Assembly: GCA_023376005.1 (NCBI GenBank)
Contig: CM042141.1
Coordinates: 98,339,983 to 98,403,982 of the forward strand
DNA: 64,000 nucleotides
Origin: Doryteuthis pealeii
Lineage: Eukaryota > Mollusca > Cephalopoda > Myopsida > Loliginidae
Direction of reading: 5' to 3'
The position numbers were made by a program, and so were the translations under genes. This document shows positions 52,150 to 62,515 of the stretch, piece by piece; within the stretch, counting starts at the first letter, position 1, and each line of letters opens with the position of its first letter. Under the pieces are notes generated by a model, which saw only the letters and a program-made list of their open reading frames with translations, did no database searches and was not told the DNA's origin.

Positions 52150-52315
52150 GTATGTCTGGTTGGTTGGTTAGTTGGTTGGAAGGATTTTACGGCATGTCAA
52201 CCCTTCTTGGTTTATTTTATGCCGAAGACGTTTCGTTTTATTCATTCTTGTTGGGTACTCAATTTTGTCCAAACAATTTTATTAACACATTTTCAAAACT
52301 CATTTTGATCTTATT
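52150..52315 (-). mobile_element. R1-like tail fragment
   Basis: GGTTGGTTAGTTGGTTGGAA, TTTTACGGCATGTCAACCC, ATGCCGAAGACG and CATTCTTGTTGGGTACTCAA match the R1-like element at 430 and 21630. Confidence 0.6.
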
Positions 52316-52588
52316 ATTATTTGGACTATTCGGACTATTGCCCTCATCTTTATTGTTATCTGTACAACGTTTTAGTCGATTTGCCCTCCGGCCTTCTTCA
52401 GGTATTTCTTGTCGGACTTTGGAGCCTTCTCGAACTCGGGAACCTTCTCTTCGAATTGGCTGGTCACGTCAAGGAGGACACATCGACCGAAACGTTGTAC
52501 AGATAATAATAAAAGATGAGGACAATAGTCCGAATAATCCGAATAATACTAGTTATCAAGTTTCATCTAAAAAAAAATTCAGAGAAAT
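52316..52588. mobile_element. Hairpin-family element, copy 2
   Basis: Inverted arms (52316-52420 and 52465-52588) each with GTACAACGTTT / AAACGTTGTAC, GGACTATTCGG / CCGAATA and a hammerhead-like core region. The centre here is only about 45 bp, with no tRNA-like head. Confidence 0.75.
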
Positions 52589-52610
52589 AGTCATTTTGAT
52601 CTATTTAACT

Positions 52611-52852
52611 CATTTAGTTCAGTCGGTAGAGCGTCAGCGTAGGAACCGCAAGGTTCCTGGTTCGAAACCGGCCCTCGCCAACTCAGCGTATGAGTAGCGT
52701 AGGGATCTGTGCGGTAAAGTAAGGAGCTGATGTTAGGTGTAGCGTTTCACCTCATACGCTAAAAACAATCTCCTTGGTCTAGTGCAAGTGAAAAGGGGAT
52801 AGACTCCCTACTGTCTGGCTAATACCGACATTAGGCCACCCCGACAATTTTT
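52611..52852 (+). mobile_element. SINE A copy 6
   Basis: Head TTTAGTTCAGTCGGTAGAGC, box B GGTTCGAAACCGG, full body, end CCCCGACAATTTTTATGG. Confidence 0.8.
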
Positions 52853-52857
52853 ATGGG

Positions 52858-52935
52858 GAACTAACAGGTACTATCACTCCGAGTCAGAATGGACCTGGGG
52901 GTAATGTCAATGAAGGGGTACTCCACATTCCCCAC
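52858..52935 (-). mobile_element. R1 fragment
   Basis: AACAGGTACTATCACTCC through GGGGTACTCCACATTCCCC. Confidence 0.6.
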
Positions 52936-53210
52936 AGGGGAGTAAAACTCGAAAATAAATCCGGAGCCGGAGTCACTAAGATGGAGTTATGTTGAATTTC
53001 AGTGCTATTCAGCAACTCCTGAGACACTGCCGTTGCCAAATTGCATAGGTTTCTTACCTTCCCTTTGAACTACAGCGGCAGTGTGAGACGGGGGTCTGCT
53101 ACTTGAGAAACAGCACATCCTCCATAACAACCCACCCAGGCTACGTAGTGTCGAAAATAAATTGGACACTACGTCATCGTCTTCCACACACGGAAGGATA
53201 CCAACACAAC
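52936..53210. other. Unassigned DNA
   Basis: GC-richer patch. TAGTGTCGAAAATAAATTGGACACTA forms a weak hairpin near 53146-53171. Confidence 0.35.
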
Positions 53211-53211
53211 A

Positions 53212-53288
53212 CAAAGATGAGGACAATAGTCCGAATGGCCCAAACGATACAAATTATCAAATCTTATCTTAAAAAATCAGAGAAATAG
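53212..53288 (+). mobile_element. Hairpin-family arm fragment
   Basis: AAAGATGAGGACAATAGTCCG followed by AATTATCAAATC and ATCAGAGAAATAG, as in the right arms at 29190-29268 and 52510-52588. Confidence 0.6.
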
Positions 53289-53299
53289 AAATACAGGTA

Positions 53300-53475
53300 T
53301 TGTGAATTGCGAAAGAAGAAAAGGGTTCGAGCACACAAAAATACACAATTCCCATATCTGTAGATGAGATATTATTACCTAGGTATGTGAACAGGTCTAC
53401 TAATTTCACAGTCTGGCCATCCAGTGTGGATATATCTCCATCTTGTTTAAGAATTTCAAGTAGAACATTATACAA
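53300..53475 (-). pseudogene. LINE reverse-transcriptase fragment (thumb region)
   Basis: Minus strand: GDISTLDGQTVKLVDLFTYL followed by GNNISSTD. The FTYLGxxISST motif lies just behind the catalytic palm in RTE-type LINE reverse transcriptases. The fragment is about 45 residues and stops abruptly on both sides. Confidence 0.7.
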
Positions 53476-53900
53476 TCAAAACATAGAATTGGTATAATTT
53501 TTACCAAACTCTTGTAAAGAATAAACCCATCCCTGCGAGAAAAAATAAGGAAGATTGTCTGCGTCCACGTTGAACAAGTTAACATCTGTTTTTACTTGCC
53601 AGACTTCTAGATCTTCTAGCAGAAAAAATGTTGGCTTAATTTCTGGAAATGTTAACACCGATTTCGGTTAATACGGAAGCCGAAAATTTACGGCTTTCAA
53701 TTAGTAATTTTCTGCTTTTGCAAACATTGCCTTGTAATTTCATCTAAAGAAAAACAAAACAAAAATCCTTTAAATAATGATTATAATTTAGAATAATTAA
53801 AAAGAAAACAATAACAAAACAGATGTGATATGTCGAAATCAGTGAAGGTGTTAATTTGTTTAGTTCTATTCATATTTAAATAAATGTACATCTCCTCCGC
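53476..53900. other. Unassigned AT-rich DNA
   Basis: No feature recognised. A 60-codon minus-strand frame at 53476-53658 has no motif. Confidence 0.3.
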
Positions 53901-53902
53901 AA

Positions 53903-53973
<71 letters not shown>
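53903..53973. repeat. (TCTG)n-(TC)n compound microsatellite
   Basis: Eight TCTG units followed by about 18 TC units. Confidence 0.95.
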
Positions 53974-53975
<2 letters not shown>

Positions 53976-54207
53976 CACGTTATTTAAAAACTTTCTCCAG
54001 TAACTCTCTCTTTCTCTCTCTCCCTTTCTATCTATCTATATATCTATCTATCTACTTATCTCTCCTCCTTCACGCTCTTTAATAACTTCAATTTACTGTA
54101 ATAATAATACTGTAATAATAGTAATGTAATAATTCCCATTTACTGTCTGTCTCTCTCTCATTCCCCGTCTTCAGCCACTTTCTCCAATGTCTCTCACCAT
54201 CCCTCCC

Positions 54208-54271
54208 TTATATATATATATGTGTGTATGTGTGTGTGTGTCTTTGTGTGTCTGTGTTTGTACATATATGT

Positions 54272-54349
<78 letters not shown>

Positions 54350-54386
54350 GGTTGTGTGTGTGCGTGTGTGTGTGTATGTGTGTGTA
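54208..54386. repeat. Mixed (TA)n/(TG)n/(CA)n arrays
   Basis: Several short TA and TG arrays. All open frames here are dinucleotide artefacts. Confidence 0.9.
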
Positions 54387-54439
54387 ATATGGACAAAAAA
54401 ATAGAAACATGTTCGTAAATACATTTTATGAATGTATTC

Positions 54440-54478
54440 ATTCCAACCAGTTTCAGCCGCAGGCCATCATCAGGAGGT
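54440..54478 (-). ncRNA. Hammerhead-like remnant
   Basis: Minus strand: CTGATGA (54473-54467), GGCC-TGC-GGC region, GAAA (54454-54451). Helix III is not palindromic and helix I is not evident. It is kept because core spacing matches the motif at 48246. Confidence 0.35.
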
Positions 54479-54533
54479 GACTTTTTCAAGATGGTTTACA
54501 TTTTAACGCTGATAAACACACACTCGAACACAA

Positions 54534-54539
<6 letters not shown>

Positions 54540-54598
<59 letters not shown>
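54540..54598. repeat. (CA)n-(TA)n microsatellite
   Basis: About 17 CA units then about 12 TA units. Confidence 0.95.
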
Positions 54599-54599
<1 letters not shown>

Positions 54600-54619
54600 C
54601 AGATGTAGTTTATTTGTTT

Positions 54620-55290
54620 CAGGTTTTGCCTACTGTGCAGCAAACTAGAATCAGCTTGGCCATCCCTGCAAGGGAAGTAGCACCATGACGCAATTACAGA
54701 AAATTGGAAACGACATGCTATGCTGCTTAGTATTCGCGCCGGGAGCTCCAATACGAAGATTTCAAAATGTTCGACTGTCAATCTAAGGACCGTGCAGGAG
54801 ATAAGAAAACAGTTGGATGAGTCCAATCGTTCTGATAAGAATAGAACTCCTGAATTTGTTAATGAGGTCCAAGCCATGACTGACAACGATTCAAACAAGT
54901 CCATAGCCAGAGACATGGGAGTGTCTGAGTTTCTTATCAGACAGGTATTGCATGAAGACATTCTGTATTTCTCATACAAGATAAGAAAGGCCAACTTTTC
55001 TCACAGGCCATGAAGGGCAGGAGGAAAAGACCGCACTGCAAAGTTTTTCAACATGCATCCCCTTTCAGCTGAATATACTTTGGTTTTTCTCAGATGAGAA
55101 AAATTCTGCCAGGATCACATGATGAACTCATAGAATAATTGTTGGCTTGCGCAGTCCCCACAAAATGTACCGATAGTGATGAAAAGTAAAAACGGATTAC
55201 GCACGTATCATGGTGCTTGAAGTGGTCACTAGCGATGGTGACATTACACCTCCATTCCTCTTCCCACGTTGACTTAGACTTAATACTGAG
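54620..55290 (+). pseudogene. Mariner-like transposase relic, N-terminal half
   Basis: From 54720 a frame reads NLRTVQEIRKQLDESNRSDK, KTPEF-type VNEVQAM and SIARDMGVSEFLIRQVLHED (HTH), to ANFSHRP. Frameshifted continuation gives AMKGRRKRP, a FGFSQMRK stretch where the first catalytic Asp (SDEKNF-type) lies in another frame, and NVPIVMKSK. It ends before the second catalytic motif. The N-terminus differs from the copies at 11060 and 47242, so it is a separate lineage. Confidence 0.8.
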
Positions 55291-55395
55291 TCCTAAATCA
55301 AATGCAGGAGATTTCCCTTGTTTTGTAAATAAACATATTTTCCTTATTTTATAAATAGAAATCTATACATAAATTACAGTTGGTATGTATGTATA

Positions 55396-55613
55396 GGGTG
55401 TGTCGAAAAAAGTATCGAGATTTTTAATACTTTTTGACACACCTTGTTTTCTGAAAATTAGCGTTCCATTCATTCTTCATTTCTATCTTCTATAGCTTTA
55501 AAATCTGTACTTTTTGACACACCTTGTATTCTGAAAAAGCTAACGTTACATTTATTGTCCATTCCTATCTTGGTAAATACATCTTCAATCTCGATACTTT
55601 TTGACACACCTTG
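55396..55613. mobile_element. Mariner-type MITE with repeated end motif
   Basis: TIRs GGGTGTGTCGAAAAAAGTAT and, inverted, CAAGGTGTGTCAAAAAGTAT, flanked by TA. Three tandem inner copies of the right-end motif (ACTTTTTGACACACCTTGT) show end duplication. Length 218 bp. Confidence 0.75.
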
Positions 55614-55731
55614 TATGCCCGGAAGAAACTACGAAAATGAAACAATTAACAACAAAGTAAATATATTTACACATTCACTATCACCAGATCTTGCATTTTG
55701 AGCGAAACTAATAAACAAATGATTTATATTC

Positions 55732-55850
55732 GTGTGGTGTAATGGTTAGCAAGCTAGATTAGCAACCATTGTTAGTGAGTTCGATCCTCACTGGGTGCCC
55801 CATACTTCTGGCCTTGTGCCGCATCTGAGCTTAAGCTTAGTAAATAACTA
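55732..55850 (+). mobile_element. SINE C copy
   Basis: Head GTGTGGTGTAATGGTTAGCA (box A), box B GAGTTCGATCCTCACTGGG, then CCCCATACTTCTGGCCTTGT. Confidence 0.75.
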
Positions 55851-55984
55851 TATTCGTGAAGATAATTAAACAATAGAATTTAAATAGTAACAACATGGAA
55901 TTCTTTTTTTTTTCTTTTTTTTTTGGGGGGGGCATTTAATATTTTAAGTAGGAGATATTAAATTTTCTTTTCATAGCATCAGTG

Positions 55985-56085
55985 AACTTTTTTTTCTGAC
56001 GCCCCACAGTCCGGATCAACACAACGTCCTTTTACGTCGGGATTCTTGCGAGGATCGAACTCATGAATCAGTAATAATGAATCTG
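55985..56085 (-). mobile_element. SINE C-related fragment
   Basis: CGAGGATCGAACTCATGAAT (box B, minus) and AGTAATAATGAATCTGCC match the head of SINE C. Confidence 0.5.
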
Positions 56086-56150
56086 CCAGACTAATTTTTT
56101 TGCCCCACACCCACCCAGGCGACACCGGGTAGCAACTTCAAGTTATAACG

Positions 56151-56394
56151 AGTAAAGTTGTCGGGGTGGCCTAAAGTCCCTATCAGCCAGACTGCGAGGG
56201 AGTCTATCCCTATTTCACTAGCAATAGACCAAGGAGATTGCTTTGGCGTCTGTGGTGAAGCGCCACACCTACCATCTGCTCCTTACTTTACCATACCTGT
56301 GCTACTCATACGCTGAGTTGGCAGAGTCCAGTATCGAACCCGGAACTTTGTGGTTCCTAGTCAGATGCGCTACCGACTGTGCTAAACTGGCCCT
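56151..56394 (-). mobile_element. SINE A copy 7
   Basis: Full minus-strand copy, tail AGTAAAGTTGTCGGGG on the left and head at 56365-56394. Confidence 0.85.
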
Positions 56395-56454
56395 AGTTAT
56401 ATATATATAATATATTTCCCTTGTTTTTTTTTTAAATATAAATTAACGAGTTCG

Positions 56455-56548
56455 ACAAGAAACACCTGAAGAAGGCTGGAGGGCACATCGGCCAAAACGT
56501 TGTGTATATAACAATAAAGATGAGGACAACAGTCCGAAAATTAATTAA
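56455..56548 (+). mobile_element. Hairpin-family single arm
   Basis: Carries the best-preserved first core strand and helix I of family 3 (see 56462-56505), then TATATAACAATAAAGATGAGG and AGTCCGAAAA. Confidence 0.65.
56462..56505 (+). ncRNA. Hammerhead-like motif, family 3
   Basis: Helix I ACAC / GTGT, core CTGAAGA, one extra A, helix II GGC / GCC, AAAA where GAAA is expected, helix III ACGT, cleavage-site T. The arm at 29139-29186 has ATAC / GTAT for helix I, a compensatory change. Confidence 0.55.
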
Positions 56549-56720
56549 AAAAATACTCCCCCAATTTTTCTAAATAAATACATTTCCCTCATTTGATAGA
56601 TAGATACATTTTCTTTATTTTTCTAGATAATTATATTTCTCTTATTTTCTAGATGAGTTGTTTAGATTTTCAAGAAGACTAACATTCCTGGTTCGTGACA
56701 AGGTCAAGGTTTATTATTAA

Positions 56721-57293
<573 letters not shown>

Positions 57294-57597
57294 TGATGCT
57301 GTAAGGATTAACAAGCTAGTCTCGCAAATCCATTACGACTGAATAACGAGTTCTATCTTCGCCGAATGCTCCATACTTGAAATCTTGTGTCACATTTAAC
57401 CCGTCGCGACATTATGTGACATCCTATCCATGGCGAACAGGTTGGGCAAACGGGTGTCTCATTGTGGTGTAAGAGTTAGCAAGATAGTCTCGTACGTCCG
57501 TTACAGCTGAATAATAAGTTGGATCCTCGCTGAATGCCCCATACTTATGACCTTGTGTCATATCCTACTCGTCGCGAACGGGTTGGGTAAATAACTA
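57294..57597 (+). repeat. SINE C dimer
   Basis: Two head-to-tail units (57294-57447, 57450-57597) with GGATTAACAAGCTAGTCTCG and GAGTTAGCAAGATAGTCTCG heads, box-B-like GATCCTCGCTGAATG and ends GCGAACGGGTTGGG. Same junction type as the array at 22806. Confidence 0.75.
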
Positions 57598-57779
57598 CAC
57601 ACTGTTTCTCACTGTCATAGAAGTTTAATTCGAGTAAGTGGCAATAAAGAGCAACTGTTGGATCGCTGCGAGTCGGCGAGTCTTAGAATAGCAGCATAGA
57701 GAGCTTCCAAAAGGGGGGGTCCTAGGGATGACGCTAAATTGCACTCCATGAAGTTCTGAAGCTCTGAAAAGTGTAGAGT

Positions 57780-57926
57780 TTTTCTTCATTGACATTACTC
57801 CCAGGTCGACTTTGTACACGGGGTAGTATTTGTTAGGGTCCTATCTATAAGCCAAAAGGATCATTTTGAAAATTATTGGTATTAGATAGAAATACTTCAA
57901 ATCATATGAGTGTGTAAATTATTCGT
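57780..57926 (+). mobile_element. R1 subfamily fragment
   Basis: CATTACTCCCAGGTCGAC, GTTAGGGTCCTATCTAT, then the TTGAAAATTATTGGTATTAG phrase, as at 9437-9570. Confidence 0.6.
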
Positions 57927-57943
57927 ATTAGATAAGTCTATAT

Positions 57944-58229
57944 ATATTTACCAACCCCTCCGCACAAGTAGGATGTGACACAAAGTCAATTTCTTAAACG
58001 GAGCTTAACAGGTCTGAATTCGGAGTTTTCCTTCTCCTAGATCAGTTGCCTAACCAAGGTTAAAGAGCTCGGTCTGTCCAAGTATTTACCCATAGCTGGA
58101 GGGAGAGTAGGATTCATACCTTTCCCAAGGATATTAGCGCTAAGTGAAATGCAATTACCATGTCCAGGATTTGAACTCGGTACGACGAGTCCATTTCCCA
58201 TGACTTTAACCATTACACCACGCTCTTCC
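57944..58229 (-). mobile_element. SINE B with perfect 17-bp target duplication
   Basis: 286-bp complete copy flanked by ATTAGATAAGTCTATAT at 57927-57943 and 58230-58246. This defines the exact borders of the family: tRNA-like head on the right, TATTTACCAACC (tail side) on the left. Confidence 0.93.
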
Positions 58230-58246
58230 ATTAGATAAGTCTATAT

Positions 58247-58840
58247 GATGCAAAAGCATTCTTATTAGAAGTAATTGTTAATATAGTATTTACTTCAGAC
58301 TGGGTTTCTGGCTACTTAATCTCCTTCACTATTCTCGTTTCAACACCGGGAGAATAATCACAGAATCTTCTTTACTTTAAGCACACTTCAAGTGTCGAGC
58401 TGCACAAATTCCAATTTAATATTAAAATAAAAAGATAATTTTCTAATCTTTATCGAAAAACTTGAGGAATTGTTTATAAGTGTTAATATTTATTGCCTAT
58501 CACTGCATCTTATCAAGTTTAATTGTATCCATGTTATATCCGCTCGTGGAAATTTGCCTTTTAAGTATAGCTAAGTTCATTGAAATTCAATAAGAAAACA
58601 AAAAACAAAAAACAAAGCCATTTTTATTTACAAAACTTTGCTTAATATGACACACGTACCCAGAGCTGCTTAAACTACCAGCAGTTACTATGAGGTCAAC
58701 CATTTCAGGACTTTTTCATTGGTACAATGTTGTATACACAACATTGTACCTTTTAAACAGATATATACTTATCGTATTCTTATCTACTTAGCTTCTTCGG
58801 TTTCCTCTAAGTCTTCAATCTGAGTTGAATTATCTGTATA
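58247..58840. other. Unassigned AT-rich DNA with a short palindrome
   Basis: 58721-58750 is GGTACAATGTTGT and its inverse around ATAC. Otherwise nothing is recognised. Confidence 0.45.
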
Positions 58841-58845
58841 TCTGC

Positions 58846-59281
58846 GGTTAAATTGAACTTAAAGGACCTAAATTCCAGCATCATATGACACCCTGCCGGA
58901 AGAAAGAAAATACCAAAAATCAAGGAATTAACCGATTTTTATGAAATTTTCAGTGTTGATATATTAATGAATAATAAAGATATAATGCACTATTTATTTT
59001 ATTTAAAAACTTTTACAATTTTTTCAGCCCAATTAACTTTGAACCACGTATCTTTGAGGCGTAACACAGATTTTAAAAGATACGTGGTTCAAAGTTAACT
59101 GACCTGAAAAAATGTAAAAGTTTTAAAATAAAATAAATAATGCATTATATCTATTATTCATTGATATATCAACACTGAAAATTTCATTAAATTCGGTTAA
59201 TTCCCTGATTTTTGGTATTTTTTTCTTTCTGTGGAGTGACATACGATGGTGGAATTTAGGTCCATTACGTTCGATTTAACC
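58846..59281. mobile_element. Fold-back element, arms about 205 bp
   Basis: Left arm 58846-59055 and right arm 59076-59281 are inverted copies (GGTTAAAT, GGACCTAAATTCCA, TACCAAAAATCA, AATTTTCAGTGTTGATATAT, CTTTGAACCACGTATCTTT). Spacer 20 bp. No coding. It is the largest close-armed palindrome in the window. Confidence 0.88.
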
Positions 59282-59680
59282 ATATCAGCTATCTTATATT
59301 GGTCTTAGATCTTCTCTTTTCTCTTTCTTGTCTTGGGATTTCTTCTTGGAATTCCTTTGGGGTTTTTATCCTGTGTCCTTTGCTTAGTTTTTTATTAACG
59401 AACACAAGACCATGTTGTTTTCTTTAGAGCTCTTATTTTATTTTATAAACCCAAGTCAGAAAATGGCACTCGAATGAGAGACAGTCTCTTGCCTCTTTCC
59501 CGTTCAGCGCTCAGCCAAAAAATACTTTTTTAAACTAACTTTCTCACGGTGATTCTGTCTAATTAGAGTAAACTAGTTTACTTGTGGGGGCGCTACTCAT
59601 GTAGCGTATATAGCTTAACGGGTCTCATCCTTATCTAAATCTACGATTACTTTGGATTCAGTGTTCTTTCTTTTAGATTC
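59282..59680. other. Unassigned DNA
   Basis: No feature recognised. Confidence 0.3.
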
Positions 59681-59689
59681 GATGTCATA

Positions 59690-59775
59690 TCAAAGTTGAA
59701 AAGCCCAGTCTGCTCAACTATTTTTCCATATCTCGAGAAATAATAGTTGGATTCGAACCTTTCCCAAAAGTAGCG
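59690..59775 (-). mobile_element. SINE B body fragment
   Basis: AGTTGAAAAGCCCAGTCTGC and TTGGATTCGAACCTTTCCC. Confidence 0.55.
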
Positions 59776-59781
59776 CATGCA

Positions 59782-59925
59782 AAGGTGGTGTAATTGTGAG
59801 CAAGTTATTCCGGCAGATCAATTACAACTGAATAGCGAGTTCGATTCTCACAGGGTGCCCCTTACTTACGACATTGTTTCACATCTTACTCGTAGTGAAC
59901 GAGTTGGGTAAATAACTATGAGCCG
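59782..59925 (+). mobile_element. SINE C copy
   Basis: AAGGTGGTGTAATTGTGAGC head, box B GAGTTCGATTCTCACAGGG, end AACGAGTTGGGTAAATAACT. Confidence 0.75.
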
Positions 59926-60290
59926 ACAATTTTTACTGGTCTGGAGGTTTCGCTTATTTGGGGCTAACAAATCAGCGAGTTAAAACCTAATTCCAACTTC
60001 CAAATTCATAGTCACGTGACTATATAATCCCCCAATGAGATCTCGAGTTCTCAATCGACCCCGAAGGTTACATCCTGTCTATCAAACTCAGTTTCGCATA
60101 TCCATTATTAGTGAAACAGCAAGTTCAATCCATTAGTACTGAATAGCAAATTTGATTCTTGATGGATGTTCCATACTTGCCCTAAACTCAGTTGACCCCA
60201 ACGGGACATAACAATCTATCTGAGTACAACCGTTGAAGTCTACACTTCGTGCCAAATAAAAGATTCGGTCAATATATTTATTTAACACAA
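59926..60290. other. Unassigned DNA with SINE C debris
   Basis: 60120-60180 holds two diverged SINE C box B regions. The rest is unassigned. Confidence 0.4.
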
Positions 60291-60294
60291 CAGA

Positions 60295-60547
60295 ATGAGT
60301 GTTGTATACTGATCTGTTAAAGAAAAACCATTATACAGAACGAGCATAAAACACTCCTCGATTTTGTTTTTTATTATAAAGAAAGAAAGGGGGGTAAAAG
60401 GACATGGTATGCAGAAAAAATATAATAAGAAAGAAAGAAAGTAGGGAAAAAATATAGAGGTAAGGGGTGAGCGCACGGAAGCGATAACGCTAATTGTTTA
60501 ATCGAACATAAAGAAAAGGTGAAAAGAAGGAAAGAAAGACAAAATGA

Positions 60548-60596
<49 letters not shown>

Positions 60597-60715
60597 AAAT
60601 AAAGATTATTATACTTTTTACATACTGAACTATTTTGCAATAGTTTTTAAGTAAGCATATCAAACGTTTTAATGATTAAATTATCATACTGTGGTATATC
60701 CATAGGCTCTGCTAA
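60295..60715 (+). mobile_element. Helitron B, 5'-truncated, opposite strand
   Basis: Body matches 29289-29792 inverted. 3' hairpin CTGTGG TATAT CCATAG, then GCTCTG and CTAA in place of CTAG, followed by T. A (GA)n run at 60553-60592 lies inside. Confidence 0.75.
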
Positions 60716-60770
60716 TAAACAAATAATCTCTATAGGTAGTATAATGGTTGACAACTTTAATCGTACTATA

Positions 60771-60773
60771 CTC

Positions 60774-60804
<31 letters not shown>

Positions 60805-60852
60805 CGTGCGTGTGTTTATGTGTGTGTGTGTGAGTGTGTGTGTGAGAGAGTG
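60771..60852. repeat. (TA)n-(TG)n microsatellite at a LINE 3' end
   Basis: On the minus strand this (CA)n directly follows the LINE stop codon with only about 15 bp between them. Confidence 0.9.
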
Positions 60853-60865
60853 ATTGCCACTTTTT

Positions 60866-61090
60866 CACAGAAGAAAGCCATTTTTACTGGCAGTTCGGTT
60901 GTGAGCACGTAGATGGCTCCGGGTCCAGCTTTGCTTTTACACTCCCTGTCGCACAAATGACACGTGAGACCTCCGGCTTTTGCTTGTGCACACACATGTT
61001 TTTCACTTAATTGGCTGTCACCATGTGCCCATACGTAACTGAGAAGCCCGGCATTCGACAGGCAAGCCATACACATTACGTATATGGTCA
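60866..61090 (-). pseudogene. LINE 3' end with C2H2 zinc finger, frameshifted
   Basis: Minus strand: ACLSNAGLLSYVWAHGDSQL, AQAKAGGLTCHLCDRECKSK. A frameshift after KAG (near 60932) leads to SHLRAHNRTASKNGFLL and a stop at 60866. Together they form one CxxC...HxxxH finger, preceded by a degenerate one. Such fingers close the polyprotein of RTE-like invertebrate LINEs. The microsatellite tail fits that group. Confidence 0.75.
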
Positions 61091-61180
61091 AGCTTAAATG
61101 TAGGAAATGTGTCCGGGACGTCCGACATGTACCTCGGTTATCCCAGAATAGCAAAGCAACTCCAGATCCGGTCGTGGAGC

Positions 61181-61181
61181 G

Positions 61182-61230
<49 letters not shown>

Positions 61231-61293
61231 AAAAATGTTGTTCTGGTTCCAACGGGAGAAAATTCAATATTTTATAAAAAGGAAGGTCCGCAA

Positions 61294-61346
<53 letters not shown>

Positions 61347-61362
61347 GAGAGAGAGAGAGAGG
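61181..61362. repeat. (TA)n, (TG)n and (GA)n arrays
   Basis: 61182-61230 and 61296-61362. Confidence 0.95.
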
Positions 61363-61486
61363 GGTGCTACATTTATAGATAAATACTACTCAGTAGGAGT
61401 GATAGAGCATATGGATGAAGTGTGAATAGCGTAGACACAGAATCGACAGCAGTTGGAGACTGTCAGTTTCTCACCTATGCAATAAT

Positions 61487-61487
61487 G

Positions 61488-61533
<46 letters not shown>
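61487..61533. repeat. (TA)n microsatellite
   Basis: TA array with one TTA interruption. Confidence 0.95.
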
Positions 61534-61538
<5 letters not shown>

Positions 61539-61868
61539 CCAACCGTCACATTTCTTAATACCCACGTTTAAATTGTTTCGTCTTGTGCAACAGCTCAAAA
61601 ATCAGCTATATTTGGTTGACAAAAGGTATACATATGAGACATGACATATATATGGCGCGAATTGGTGAATATTGTAACGTCTTTTCGTTTTTTACAGTAT
61701 TAAGGTTTTTTTTTTTGTAAACTCATTTGACTTTCCTCTCCGACCCAAACAACTACGGAGTGAATGTGGATGATGGTTTTTGTAAATCGAAATATTGATC
61801 AGTATCAGCTATGATTTATTATAAATTCTTTAACAGCATTTGTGTGTTTTCATTCCACCTTTCTTACT
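61534..61868. other. Unassigned DNA
   Basis: No feature recognised. Confidence 0.3.
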
Positions 61869-61880
61869 CATATATATATA

Positions 61881-61916
<36 letters not shown>
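61869..61916. repeat. (TA)n microsatellite
   Basis: TA array followed by a T-run. Confidence 0.95.
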
Positions 61917-61919
<3 letters not shown>

Positions 61920-61951
61920 TTTTATGTATGTTGAAGCATTGTGTGTGTGTG

Positions 61952-62106
61952 TAATATAAAGATTTTTGAAGGCAATAGACAATGCATATGTGTTGAAAAT
62001 TATATTTATTTAACTTTTTTTTATTTTAGAATTTTAAAAAAAGTTAAATAAATATAATTTTCAACACATATTGCATTGTCTATTGCCTTCAAAAATCTTT
62101 GTATTA
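61952..62106. mobile_element. Fold-back element, arms about 68 bp
   Basis: Left AAAGATTTTTGAAGGCAATA to TTTATTTAACTTTTTTT and its inverse on the right, with a TTTTAGAATTTT-like centre. TA arrays abut the right side. No coding. Confidence 0.85.
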
Positions 62107-62511
62107 TATATATATATATATATATATAGCTTTGCAAATCATACTTATACACATCTATCTATGTGTGCTATGTTACGGATGTGGTCATATATATATATAC
62201 ATAAGTTTATGATTGAAAATGAGTTGAGAATAACTGAAACGAGAATTCAGGATACAGGGGAAAAAATGAAGGAATAAATAAAGAGAAGAAGAAAAGAAAA
62301 GAAAGAAAATGAACGGAGATGACATAATACTTGCAATAACAAAGTGCATTCGACAGTCGTGAAAGGGTGTTTATTAGACGTAGAAGTAATGTCTATTACT
62401 GTCCATTTAGAATCAGATGATTTACTTTTGCACTCATTATGAATATCATAGAATAAAAAATAAAAGCACAATTACATGAGAAATGCTTTCATTCTGGCTT
62501 GTTATTGACGA
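62107..62511. other. (TA)n and unassigned DNA
   Basis: TA array at 62106-62128. No other feature. Confidence 0.35.
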
Positions 62512-62515
62512 ATGG

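Noticed and set aside
52047..52697. 216-codon plus-strand open frame
   Set aside because: It runs across an R1-like piece, both arms of a hairpin-family element and a SINE A head; a chance frame over repeats.
61560..61610. Hammerhead-like stretch with ACGAAACAATT on the minus strand
   Set aside because: The first core strand is not CTGANGA at the right spacing and no helix II or helix I pairs.
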